Source: an uncultured Clostridia bacterium
Lineage (GTDB): Bacteria; Bacillota; Clostridia; Oscillospirales; Acutalibacteraceae
Reading direction: 5' to 3'
Assembly: GCA_937884975.1 (NCBI GenBank)
Contig: CAKZZS010000012.1
Coordinates: forward strand, 1 to 34,289
DNA length: 34,289 nucleotides
Numbering within the stretch: position 1 is the first letter of the stretch; each line of letters opens with the position of its first letter. A model generated the notes under the pieces. It was not told the DNA's origin. It saw nothing but the letters and a program-made list of their open reading frames with translations, and did not search any database. A program made the position numbers and the translations under genes. Below, one piece after another: positions 16,763 through 24,783 of the stretch.

Positions 16763-17569
16763 TTATTTTGCCAGAGCGCCGACCTCAAGCATAAATGCGC
16801 CTATCTGGCCGCCGAACTCGGGCGCGCCGTCCATTATAAGGTTGCCTTTTTTAACTGCGTCAAGCATATCCGCAGTTCCGAGCAAAATGCCCAGCGCGTC
16901 ATCAAAGGTTCTGAAACGGAGCGTAAAGAAAGGCATTGCTCTCTTATACTCTCCCCTGCCGGCTCTTGATTTTCCTGCCTTAATGCGAAGATAAGCCGAA
17001 ACCTCGGGATGGTCGTTTACAGCAAAGGCGTAAACTCGGTCGGGAGACTTACTCGTCCATTCGTGGATTTCGGTGTGTCCCATCTTATTAAGCTGGCTTA
17101 TACCGCTTGAAAGGAGATAGAAGAAACACTTGACCATAAGCCGCTTTGTCTCTTCATCCTCGGCCGGTTTTTCAGCCGAAAGCACGCTTGACATTTTCAA
17201 AAGCGTCATAAGGAATGCCTTGAAAGCGCCGAAATTTTTGGCTATTCCGCGCATTTTCGGAAGAGTTGCAGGAGCTATCTTTCCCTTGAAAAAGGCGTTC
17301 ATAGCTTCAATTGATTTAAACTCAAGCTCAACGTGCGGCTTCGGGTCAACTCTGTTCAGATGAACCTGCCAGTCATCGCCGTTGACAACAAAGTGCATTC
17401 CCACCTTACCGCCTTCGGCGTCGGGGTCAATAGCGCTGACCTGAATAACGGCGTGAACCTTTGAAAACTGCTTTTTAAGGCTCGGAACATCGTTTGCAAT
17501 GACCTTTATAAGCGGAAGCGCGGCGTTGAAAAATATTTTATTTGAATAAAGCTCTTCTTGCTTATGCAT
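16763..17569 (-). CDS. SCP2-like (sterol carrier protein fold) protein, distal copy
   Basis: Soluble 268-residue protein. The central stretch with PHVELEFKSIEAMNAFFKGK (about 77-96) followed by KMRGIAKNFGAF resembles the SCP-2 lipid-binding fold, where a substrate mass is bound in a hydrophobic tunnel. No catalytic motif or signal peptide is visible. It ends the transketolase operon, and a paralogue of similar size and order of blocks begins it (20783-21544), so the two may form a heteromer. Family is assigned from general resemblance. The start ATG at 17569 has only a weak ribosome binding site, suggesting coupling to the gene upstream, 20 bp away. Confidence 0.6.
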   Translation of the reverse strand: MHKQEELYSNKIFFNAALPLIKVIANDVPSLKKQFSKVHAVIQVSAIDPDAEGGKVGMHFVVNGDDWQVHLNRVDPKPHVELEFKSIEAMNAFFKGKIAPATLPKMRGIAKNFGAFKAFLMTLLKMSSVLSAEKPAEDEETKRLMVKCFFYLLSSGISQLNKMGHTEIHEWTSKSPDRVYAFAVNDHPEVSAYLRIKAGKSRAGRGEYKRAMPFFTLRFRTFDDALGILLGTADMLDAVKKGNLIMDGAPEFGGQIGAFMLEVGALAK

Positions 17570-17589
17570 TATATCAACTCACTTTCCGA

Positions 17590-18600
17590 TTATACATCGT
17601 CTTCCCAGTTGTCGTCCTCTTCGAAATCGGCTTTCATTACGTCACGAACAGCGGCGATAATGCCGTTAGTGTCAATGCCGACCTCGGACATTATATCCTC
17701 GTGAAGACCGATAGGAGCGAACTTATCCTGATGACCGAGCATTCTGAACGCGCAGCCCTTACCTGCCTGAGCCATAACCTCTGCAACTGCAGAACCAAGA
17801 CCGCCGATAACGGAGTGATCCTCAACAGTTATAATTCTTCTTGTGTCCATAACTGCTTTGATTATTGCATCCCTGTCAATTGGCTTTATGGTGTGCATAT
17901 TGAGAACTCTGACCTTTAAGCCGTCCGTATTCTCAAGGAAATTAGCCGCCTGAAGAGCCTGGAAAACACAGCTGCCGCAAGCGATAACGGTAATATCCGT
18001 GCCCTCGTGGATTTCAACTGCCTTGCCTACCTCAAAGCCGTAATCCTCGCTGCCGTAAAGCACGCGATCAAAGCCGCGGTTAATGCGGATATAGTAAGGA
18101 CCGTAATTTTCATAAGCCGCGCGAACTGCGTGAGCCGTTTCTATTCCGTCAGCAGGAACGATAACGGTAAGGTTCGGCATTGCTCTTGTAATTGCGATAT
18201 CGGTAATCGCGTGGTGGGTAGAGCCTGCCTGACCGAAGGACGTGCCTGCGTGAGTAGCAATAATCTTTGCGTTTACGTTCTGATAGCAGATATCCGTATG
18301 AAGCTGGTCGCACGCCCTCATCGAAGTAAATGCCGAAAAGCCTGACATAAAGGGAATCATACCTGCTCTTGCCATACCTGCGCCGACTCCGAACATATCC
18401 TGCTCGGCAATACCGACGTTAATAACTCTTTCGGGGCAAACCTTAACTACGTCGCCGAGCTTTGTGCTCTTCGCAAGGTCAGCGGTAATGGCAACAACCT
18501 TCGGGTCATTGATAATTATATCTGCCAGAGTCTTACCGTAAATTTCAGCTGTTGAAATCTCGGTCTGGTCTATTGCGTTATATACAAATCCGCCTGCCAT
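17590..18600 (-). CDS. Transketolase-like enzyme, C-terminal half
   Basis: Pyrimidine-binding and C-terminal domains of a split thiamine-diphosphate transketolase, 336 residues. The catalytic Glu that activates the cofactor is in GIAEQDM (E66). The phosphate and substrate loop reads THAG (116-119) then GQAGSTHH (123-130); in ordinary transketolases this is GEDG-xTH, so the Glu-Asp pair is replaced by Gln-Ala. The Asp normally contacts a donor hydroxyl, so altered substrate use is expected. It is 2 bp from its N-half partner and shares its operon with an aminotransferase and two SCP2-like genes rather than pentose-phosphate genes. Confidence 0.88.
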   Translation of the reverse strand: MAGGFVYNAIDQTEISTAEIYGKTLADIIINDPKVVAITADLAKSTKLGDVVKVCPERVINVGIAEQDMFGVGAGMARAGMIPFMSGFSAFTSMRACDQLHTDICYQNVNAKIIATHAGTSFGQAGSTHHAITDIAITRAMPNLTVIVPADGIETAHAVRAAYENYGPYYIRINRGFDRVLYGSEDYGFEVGKAVEIHEGTDITVIACGSCVFQALQAANFLENTDGLKVRVLNMHTIKPIDRDAIIKAVMDTRRIITVEDHSVIGGLGSAVAEVMAQAGKGCAFRMLGHQDKFAPIGLHEDIMSEVGIDTNGIIAAVRDVMKADFEEDDNWEDDV

Positions 18601-18602
18601 AA

Positions 18603-19484
18603 TTATTTGCCCTCCTTTTCGGCTCTTTCACAGCGAGCCTTGTAATCGTCTTCAATTTCCTTTTTGAACTTTTCAAAAAGTACGTCGTCAATTGCGCCGT
18701 AGTGCCAGAGGTAGTCGCCCTCCATTGTCTTTATACCGGCGCCCTTCTTTGTATCCATTATGATACAGGTCGGTGCACAAGGCTCCTTGCTTCTTTCAAT
18801 TGCTTCGTCAATAGCGTCGCACAGAGCGCCGATATTGTTGCCGTCAACAGTAACCGTATTAAATCCGAAGGCTGTCATTTTATCCGCAAGGGGTTCAAGC
18901 TTCATAACCTCTTCAGTCGGACCGTCTATCATACAGTGGTTTCTGTCGATAAAGACGATACAGTTCGAAAGCTGATAGTGGTTAATGGTCATAAAGCCTT
19001 CCCAGTTTGAGCCTTCGCCAAGCTCGCCGTCACCCGTTACAACGTATGTAAGGTAACTCTTATTCTGAAGTCTCGCCGCAAGAGCCGTGCCTGCCGCAAT
19101 TGAAACGCCGTGACCGAGAGAACCGGTTGAAGCGTCAACGCCGACAACCTTGTTCGAGTCAAGGTGCATACCCATCTTTGAGCCAGAAAGGTTAAAGGTC
19201 TTTAACATTTCAACATCGTTAAAGCCCTTGTCGCAGAGCACGGGAGCGTAAGCAATTGCCGCGTGGCCCTTTGAAAGGATGAAGCGGTCCCTGTCCTCCC
19301 ATTTGGGGTCGTCAACCTTGATATTAAGATACTTGTGATAAAGAACGGTCAGCAAATCCATTACCGACATACCGCCGCCGATATGGCCGCTGCCTGCCCA
19401 CATAGTAGTCTGCAAGCAGAGATTTCTCAGGTCAAACGCCTTTTTTTCAAGCGTCAGCCATTCCTGTTTAGCTAAATTAGCCAT
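18603..19484 (-). CDS. Transketolase-like enzyme, N-terminal half
   Basis: Thiamine-diphosphate and Mg2+ binding domain of the split transketolase, 293 residues. Motifs in order: GSGHIGGGMS (31-40; usually SGHPGG), SKGHAA (71-76), GSLGHG (121-126), and the diphosphate-binding GDGELGEGSNWE (151-162) with the metal-ligand Asn in DRN near residue 182. The start follows AAAGGAGG. It works only as a complex with the next gene. Split transketolases are widespread housekeeping enzymes in Clostridia, so sequence alone does not exclude an ordinary pentose-phosphate role; the neighbours argue for a special one. Confidence 0.9.
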   Translation of the reverse strand: MANLAKQEWLTLEKKAFDLRNLCLQTTMWAGSGHIGGGMSVMDLLTVLYHKYLNIKVDDPKWEDRDRFILSKGHAAIAYAPVLCDKGFNDVEMLKTFNLSGSKMGMHLDSNKVVGVDASTGSLGHGVSIAAGTALAARLQNKSYLTYVVTGDGELGEGSNWEGFMTINHYQLSNCIVFIDRNHCMIDGPTEEVMKLEPLADKMTAFGFNTVTVDGNNIGALCDAIDEAIERSKEPCAPTCIIMDTKKGAGIKTMEGDYLWHYGAIDDVLFEKFKKEIEDDYKARCERAEKEGK

Positions 19485-19502
19485 ATATTATTCCTCCTTT
19501 AA

Positions 19503-20768
19503 TTACCTTAATTCGGGATGGTTCTTTCGTACCTCGTTGAAGGCGTCCTCAGCGATGTCAATTGAAAGAGCAATATCGTCATCCGTAAGCGAACCGTTTA
19601 TAAAGTGGTTATGATGCGAAGCGAGGAACAGACCCCTGCATACGCATTCGGCTATCCACTCCTGATGAAGCATAAGGCTGTCGTCATTTGCAATTCTTAA
19701 GTAGAACAGCGCAGGCTCGCCCGAAACAACAAGGTCAAAGCCGTTATTTGCAGCCGCAGCCTTGAAGCCGTCGGTAAGCTTTGTTCCCATCTTTCTGCAG
19801 AAGGACGGAAGGTCGATTCTCTTCATTTTGTCAATGCAGGCAATGCAAGCCGCAAACGGAACTGCGCTCATCCAGTATGAGCCCGTATAGGTCATACCCG
19901 AAACGGTGTTCTTCATATGCTCGCCGCCGCAGAGAGCCGACATATTATAGCCGTTTGCAAGCGCCTTACAGAAGCAGATAAGGTCAGCCTTAATGCCATA
20001 GTAGTGGTCGCTGCCTGCGATATCAAGACGGAAGCCTGTTCTAACGTCGTCAAAGATAAGTACTACGCCGTGGTCGTCACACCATTTACGAACCGATTTC
20101 CAATACTCCTGATTTGCAGGTACATTATCGTAGAAATTTCCGTGGTCATAAGGCTGGGCGATAAGACCGGCAATGTCGCCGTTGTTTTCGTCGTAAAGCT
20201 TTTGCAGCGCGTCAATATCAAACCAGGGAGCAACAAGGTTATGACATACATCCTCGGGAAGAATGCCGGGATAGTCAATTTTCTGCGCCCACTGGAAATC
20301 GCCGTGGTAGTAACCCTTTAGGAAAATTATCTTTCTCTTATGGGTGTGCGCTCTTGCAGTCATTACCGCAAGAGTGGTTGTGTCCGAGCCGTTTTTGCAG
20401 AAAAACGCCCAGTCAGCGGAGGCGACTGTATCAACAAGATTTTCCGCGCATTCAACCATTACGCTTGAGGGAGCGGTTGTGCAGTTGCCCTTTTCGAGCT
20501 GCGCCTTTGCCGCCGCGTCAACGTCGGGGTCATTGTAACCGAGAACGTTGGGACCGTAAGCGCACATATAGTCGATATACTTATTTCCGTCAAGGTCCCA
20601 GAAATATGAGCCCTGCGCCTTCTGGGAATAGAAAGGCCATTTCTGGATAGGAATCCAGAGTCCCTCCGAAGGACCTAAATGACCGTAAATTCCGGCAGGA
20701 ATAACCTTAAGCGCTCTGTCAAAGCACTCCCTGCCCTTATCGTGATTATAAACGGGATATTTACTCAT
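19503..20768 (-). CDS. Class III (PLP) aminotransferase, glutamate-1-semialdehyde aminomutase-like
   Basis: Fold-type I PLP enzyme, 421 residues. The cofactor phosphate loop is CKNGSDTTTLAVMTAR (about 124-139), the aromatic stacking region is KGYYHGD (151-157), the PLP-nitrogen Asp is D240 in LIFDDVRTGFR (usually DEV), and the Schiff-base lysine is K268 in CKALANGY. The KNGSD form of the loop is common in class III enzymes of sugar and cell-envelope gene clusters rather than in true HemL, and no tetrapyrrole genes are near. It probably aminates, or deaminates, a hydroxy-ketone or sugar that is exchanged with the transketolase encoded 18 bp downstream. Confidence 0.85.
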   Translation of the reverse strand: MSKYPVYNHDKGRECFDRALKVIPAGIYGHLGPSEGLWIPIQKWPFYSQKAQGSYFWDLDGNKYIDYMCAYGPNVLGYNDPDVDAAAKAQLEKGNCTTAPSSVMVECAENLVDTVASADWAFFCKNGSDTTTLAVMTARAHTHKRKIIFLKGYYHGDFQWAQKIDYPGILPEDVCHNLVAPWFDIDALQKLYDENNGDIAGLIAQPYDHGNFYDNVPANQEYWKSVRKWCDDHGVVLIFDDVRTGFRLDIAGSDHYYGIKADLICFCKALANGYNMSALCGGEHMKNTVSGMTYTGSYWMSAVPFAACIACIDKMKRIDLPSFCRKMGTKLTDGFKAAAANNGFDLVVSGEPALFYLRIANDDSLMLHQEWIAECVCRGLFLASHHNHFINGSLTDDDIALSIDIAEDAFNEVRKNHPELR

Positions 20769-20782
20769 TTTTCAGTCCTCCT

Positions 20783-21544
20783 TTATGCAAGATACAGCGC
20801 AACCCTGTCGAGAAGCCTGTTCATATTATCTATCATTGAAGCCATACCGTGAATTTCAATTGAGCCGTTGCATACGCATTCAAGCGCGTTCGCCTGATTA
20901 TTGAAAAGCGCGCTCGCAAGGTCAAGGTCGGCAAACTTCATTATTGCGCGCGGATTTTCGGGCGCCTTTTTAATCGTGACAAGGTGATGGTTCTTAACCC
21001 GAAGCGTCGCCGCAAGAGAGTCGCCGATACCAAAATGAATATCGCCGTCAACCATATAGGAAGCGCTGTGCTTTCCGATTTCGTCCTGATTACCGATCTG
21101 CGCAAGGGCAACTGCTATTGTGTAAAACGTAAGAGTAGTTGAAAGCTCAAAGAAATCCCTGTCCTCAAGCGCCTCTGGAGTCGGACGCATAAGCTCCCCG
21201 AGTCTGTCTGTAAGGGCAACAAACGTTTTAAGTAAAAAGTTAATTTTCGTAAAGCCCTTTGACGGGATGGGAGTAACCGTTCCGTCTATCATACCGTTGA
21301 ATTTTTCGGGTGAAGAAAACGGAAGCTTAATGTCGCAGGGATGAAGTCCGTCCTCCATACGGCACCCGTTTTTAGTAAAGGTAATGGTTGCGCTCGGTCC
21401 GCCCTTGACGTCAAAGCCTATTGAAACGGGCTTTTTGAGACCCTTAAGTAAATCCTTTGCCTTGCTATCAAGCTCGCAAAGATTCTCAAGCGTGCCGAGA
21501 ATCGCATACAGGTTAATGTAAGAGAGTGTTTTTGCGTCAGTCAA
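20783..21544 (-). CDS. SCP2-like protein, promoter-proximal copy
   Basis: First gene of the operon, 253 residues from a TTG at 21544 that lies 6 bp after AAAGGAGG; a longer reading would run back through the promoter. Recognisable SCP2-like features are a predicted beta-rich stretch (PSATITFTKNGCRM, about 49-62), SPEKFNGMIDGTVTPIPSKGF (about 78-98), and a C-terminal second stretch with PRAIMKFADLDLASALFNNQ and NGSIEIHGMASMIDNMN. It is related to the distal copy at 16763-17569 by size and layout. No catalytic residues, signal peptide or span are visible. Lipid, steroid or polyketide-like ligand binding is a family inference only. Confidence 0.6.
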   Translation of the reverse strand: MTDAKTLSYINLYAILGTLENLCELDSKAKDLLKGLKKPVSIGFDVKGGPSATITFTKNGCRMEDGLHPCDIKLPFSSPEKFNGMIDGTVTPIPSKGFTKINFLLKTFVALTDRLGELMRPTPEALEDRDFFELSTTLTFYTIAVALAQIGNQDEIGKHSASYMVDGDIHFGIGDSLAATLRVKNHHLVTIKKAPENPRAIMKFADLDLASALFNNQANALECVCNGSIEIHGMASMIDNMNRLLDRVALYLA

Positions 21545-21568
21545 AGCAATTCCTCCTTTATATACAAT

Positions 21569-21616
21569 ATTATAATATAACAGTTTTATTCTACCAAATA
21601 TTGACCGCGCAGTCAA
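21569..21616 (-). promoter_or_regulatory. Promoter region and palindromic operator of the aminotransferase-transketolase operon
   Basis: Two overlapping sigma-A candidates on the minus strand: TTGACT (21611-21616), a 17-bp spacer and TAGAAT (21588-21593); and TTGGTA (21592-21597), a 17-bp spacer and TATAAT (21569-21574). The palindrome TTGACCGCGCAGTCAA (21601-21616) covers the first -35 and ends next to the second, so it could be a repressor site. Confidence 0.6.
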
Positions 21617-21743
21617 CGAAAACGGACTCCTCGCATAATAGAAAAAACCGCCCTTTTTTTGGTTATTTTGCAGAAATATTTTTCTCGCATTTCTTCCTTT
21701 AACAATTTTTTTACATTTTATGATAGGAATTTTTAAAAAAGTG

Positions 21744-21752
21744 TGTTATACT
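21744..21752 (+). promoter_or_regulatory. Possible extended -10 promoter of secA
   Basis: TGTTATACT, an extended -10 form, about 50 bp upstream of the secA ATG, with no good -35. The gap between the divergent promoters (21617-21743) is AT-rich and holds nothing else I recognise. Confidence 0.4.
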
Positions 21753-21804
21753 TTAAAATAGATAATTTCGGGATTTTTTAACCCGTCATATTCAGGAGAT
21801 AAAT

Positions 21805-24525
21805 ATGTCGATATTCAAAAAGATTTTCGGAGACTATTCAACCAAGGAATTAAAGAGAATTATGCCTGTTCAGCAGGCAGTGCTTTCACTTGAGGATGAG
21901 TATTCAAAATTATCCGACGCCGAGCTTCGGGCAAAGACGGATGAATTCAAGGAAAGACTCTCAAACGGCGAAACGCTTGACGATATTCTTCCCGAGGCAT
22001 TCGCCACCTGCCGCGAGGCTTCGATGAGAGTTTTAAATATGAAGCATTTCCCCGTTCAGGTGCTCGGCGGAATTGTTCTTCACCAGGGCAGAATCGCGGA
22101 AATGAAAACGGGCGAAGGAAAAACCCTTGTTGCAACCCTCCCCGCATACCTTAACGCGCTTTCAGGCAAGGGCGTTCATATCGTTACGGTAAACGATTAC
22201 CTTGCTCGCCGCGACTCGGAATGGATGGGAAAGCTTTATGAATTTTTAGGACTTAAAGTAGGTCTTATTATTCACGAAAAGAATAATGATGAAAGAAAAG
22301 AAGCCTACGCAGCCGATATTACTTACGGCACAAACAACGAAATGGGCTTTGACTATCTTCGTGACAATATGGTCACTTATAAGGAACAGCGCGTTCAGAG
22401 AGGTCACTCGTTTGCAATAGTCGACGAGGTTGACTCTATTCTTATAGATGAGGCGAGAACTCCGCTTATCATTTCCGGAATAGGCGAAAAATCCACCGAC
22501 TTATACGAGGCGGCGGATAAATTTGTAAAAAGCCTTAAAAAGACCGTTGTAAAGGAGCTTGACACAAAGACCGAAGCCGACGACGTTGTCGAGGACGGCG
22601 ACTATCTTGTTGACGAAAAGGGCAGAACCGCCTCTCTTACAAAATCAGGTATTGCAAAGGCTGAAAGCTATTTCAACCTTGACAACCTTATGGACGCGGA
22701 AAATATGACCCTTATGCACCATCTTACCCAGGCGCTTCAGGCAAACGGCGTTATGAAGCGTGACGTTGACTACGTTGTTCAGGACGGTCAGGTGCTTATC
22801 GTCGACGAATTCACAGGACGAATCATGCTCGGACGCCGTTATTCCGACGGACTTCACCAGGCAATTGAAGCGAAGGAGGGTGTTAAGGTTGAGCACGAGA
22901 GCAAGACTCTTGCGACCATCACCTTCCAGAATTATTTCAGACTTTACGATAAGCTTTCGGGTATGACCGGTACGGCGATGACCGAGAAGCAGGAATTTCA
23001 GGAAATTTATAATCTTGACGTTATTGCTATTCCGACAAACAAACCGATGATAAGAGTTGACCGCGACGACGTCCTCTATAAAACCGAGGAAGCGAAATTC
23101 AACGCGATTATCCGGAGAATTCTTGAATGCCACGAAAAGGGTCAGCCCGTACTTGTCGGCACAATAAATATCGAAAAGAGCGAAAAGCTCAGCCGTATGC
23201 TTAAAAGACAGCATATTCAGCACGAGGTGCTCAACGCAAAGTTCCACGCGCAGGAGGCTGAAATCATCGCCCAGGCAGGTAAATTCGGCGCGGTAACAAT
23301 CGCAACGAATATGGCGGGCCGAGGCACGGATATTATCCTTGGCGGAAATCCCGAGTTGCTTGCAAAAATCGAAATGCGCAAGCGCGGCTACGAGGACGAT
23401 ATGATAGTCGAGGCGGAAAGCTTTGCGGACACGGACAACGAAGAAATTCTTGCCGCAAGGAAGGAATATCACGCCCTTCAAAAGGAATTCAAGGAGCAGA
23501 TTCAATCTGAAGCGGACAAGGTTCGCGAGGCAGGCGGTCTTTGCATAATCGGTACCGAAAGGCACGAATCAAGGCGTATTGACAACCAGTTAAGAGGACG
23601 TTCGGGCCGTCAGGGCGACCCCGGCGAAAGCCAGTTCTTCCTTTCAGCCGAGGACGACTTGCTCCGTCTTTTCGCAGGCGACCGTTTCTATCAGATTCTT
23701 GACACCTTCAAGTCCGTAGGCGATATGCCGTTTGAAATAGGAATGCTCACAAAGCAAATTGAAAACGCCCAGAAAAAGGTTGAGAGCAATAACTTTGCGG
23801 TACGTCGCCACGTTTTAAGCTACGACGACGTTATGAATATGCAGCGTGAGGTCATTTACGGTCAGCGTAATCAGGTGCTTGACGGGCTTGACTTAACCGA
23901 AACGATTATGAAGATGATAGACGGCTACTATACGGATATGGTTGATTTCTACTGCCCGACGACTAATAATGCCGAGGACTGGAATATCGCCGGTATGGTA
24001 AGCAAGTTCTCATACATCATCGGCAACGACTCTCTTGAGGATTTTGACAACACGAAGATGAAGGAATACCTTATAGACAAGGCTCACAAAATCTATGAAG
24101 AAAAGAAAGCCAAATACGGCGATGCTCTTATGGATGAGCTTCAGCGCAAGCTGCTTCTTAAAAACGTTGACCAGCGCTGGATGAGCCACATTGACGATAT
24201 GGAGCAGTTGAAGCAGGGCATTTCTCTTCGCTCCTACGGTCAGCAGGACCCTGTCGTTGCGTTCAGGATGGAGAGCTTTGACATCTTTGACGAAATGACA
24301 GACGCAATACGCGAGGGCACCGTTCAAGACCTTATGACGGTTCGCATTATGACCGAGGAGGACGTAAAACGCGAACAGCAGGCAAAAATCACAGCCACAA
24401 ACGGTGCAACCGACGGCAGTGAGAAAAAGCAACCCGTCAAAAAGGGAAAGAAAATCGGCAGAAATGATCCCTGCCCGTGCGGAAGCGGCAAAAAATACAA
24501 GCACTGCTGCGGCAAGGATGAATAA
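21805..24525 (+). CDS. secA: Preprotein translocase ATPase SecA
   Basis: Cytoplasmic motor that pushes unfolded precursors through SecYEG. The 906 residues show NBD1 with Walker A MKTGEGKTL (near 100) and DEVDSILIDEARTPL (near 210), the preprotein cross-linking domain, NBD2 with NMAGRGTDI and RGRSGRQGDPG, the scaffold and wing domains, and a C-terminal zinc-binding tail CPCGSGKKYKHCC that contacts SecB or ribosomes in other bacteria. The ATG follows AGGAG. It is monocistronic with a strong terminator. It appears to be the housekeeping SecA, being full length with no missing motif. Confidence 0.98.
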   Translation: MSIFKKIFGDYSTKELKRIMPVQQAVLSLEDEYSKLSDAELRAKTDEFKERLSNGETLDDILPEAFATCREASMRVLNMKHFPVQVLGGIVLHQGRIAEMKTGEGKTLVATLPAYLNALSGKGVHIVTVNDYLARRDSEWMGKLYEFLGLKVGLIIHEKNNDERKEAYAADITYGTNNEMGFDYLRDNMVTYKEQRVQRGHSFAIVDEVDSILIDEARTPLIISGIGEKSTDLYEAADKFVKSLKKTVVKELDTKTEADDVVEDGDYLVDEKGRTASLTKSGIAKAESYFNLDNLMDAENMTLMHHLTQALQANGVMKRDVDYVVQDGQVLIVDEFTGRIMLGRRYSDGLHQAIEAKEGVKVEHESKTLATITFQNYFRLYDKLSGMTGTAMTEKQEFQEIYNLDVIAIPTNKPMIRVDRDDVLYKTEEAKFNAIIRRILECHEKGQPVLVGTINIEKSEKLSRMLKRQHIQHEVLNAKFHAQEAEIIAQAGKFGAVTIATNMAGRGTDIILGGNPELLAKIEMRKRGYEDDMIVEAESFADTDNEEILAARKEYHALQKEFKEQIQSEADKVREAGGLCIIGTERHESRRIDNQLRGRSGRQGDPGESQFFLSAEDDLLRLFAGDRFYQILDTFKSVGDMPFEIGMLTKQIENAQKKVESNNFAVRRHVLSYDDVMNMQREVIYGQRNQVLDGLDLTETIMKMIDGYYTDMVDFYCPTTNNAEDWNIAGMVSKFSYIIGNDSLEDFDNTKMKEYLIDKAHKIYEEKKAKYGDALMDELQRKLLLKNVDQRWMSHIDDMEQLKQGISLRSYGQQDPVVAFRMESFDIFDEMTDAIREGTVQDLMTVRIMTEEDVKREQQAKITATNGATDGSEKKQPVKKGKKIGRNDPCPCGSGKKYKHCCGKDE

Positions 24526-24560
24526 AAAAATCAGCAGGGCTTTAACCCTGCTGATTTTTT
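24525..24560 (+). terminator. Intrinsic terminator of secA
   Basis: Stem AAATCAGCAGGG/CCCTGCTGATTT with a 6-base loop, followed by T6; it overlaps the secA stop codon. Confidence 0.9.
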
Positions 24561-24561
24561 C

Positions 24562-24590
24562 TTGACAAAATTGAAAAGCGAATATATAAT
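24562..24590 (+). promoter_or_regulatory. Promoter of tRNA-Ala
   Basis: TTGACA (24562-24567), a 17-bp spacer and TATAAT (24585-24590), with the tRNA starting 13 bp later. Confidence 0.85.
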
Positions 24591-24602
24591 AATCTTTGCT
24601 TT

Positions 24603-24675
24603 GGGCCCGTAGCTCAGCTGGGAGAGCGTACGGTTCGCATCCGTAAGGTCGAGAGTTCGATCCTCTTCGGGTCCA
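24603..24675 (+). tRNA. tRNA-Ala (anticodon CGC)
   Basis: Complete cloverleaf of 73 bases. Acceptor stem GGGCCCG/CGGGTCC contains the G3-U70 wobble pair that identifies alanine tRNAs. D arm GCTCAGCTGGGAGAGC, anticodon stem TACGG/CCGTA with loop TTCGCAT (anticodon CGC, reads GCG), T arm with GTTCGATC, discriminator A. CCA is not encoded. The accessory DNA begins directly downstream. Confidence 0.95.
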
Positions 24676-24682
24676 TAACAGA

Positions 24683-24736
24683 AAGGCACCCTTCAGGGCC
24701 TCCTACATAAATAGGGAGTACCCCGAGGGCGTCCTT
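24683..24736. other. 54-bp imperfect palindrome, candidate attachment site
   Basis: Arms AAGG..CCCT..GGG..TCCTA and TAGGGA..CCC..AGGG..CCTT pair around a central CATAAA. It lies between the tRNA and the 3' end of the large serine recombinase gene. Such recombinases use imperfect palindromes of about this length as att sites, usually near their own gene. It could instead be a structured tRNA trailer. Confidence 0.4.
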
Positions 24737-24751
24737 GAATTAAGATTAATG

Positions 24752-24783
24752 GCATAACTACGGTTATGCTGTTTTTCTTTTTA
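24752..24783 (+). terminator. Terminator downstream of tRNA-Ala
   Basis: Stem GCATAAC/GTTATGC with TACG loop, followed by TGTTTTTCTTTTT. It ends at the stop codon of the recombinase gene on the other strand. Confidence 0.8.

Noticed and set aside
17590..19484. Naming the transketolase pair as steroid desmolase DesAB
   Set aside because: The only support is the split form and neighbouring SCP2-like genes; no steroid dehydrogenase is present and I cannot compare sequences.
19503..20768. Naming the aminotransferase hemL
   Set aside because: The phosphate loop (KNGSD) and DDV motif differ from true HemL and no tetrapyrrole gene is nearby.
22645..23565. Long minus-strand reading frame (306 codons) inside secA
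   Set aside because: It is antisense to conserved SecA motifs, has no recognisable domain or ribosome binding site, and its composition is explained by SecA codon use.
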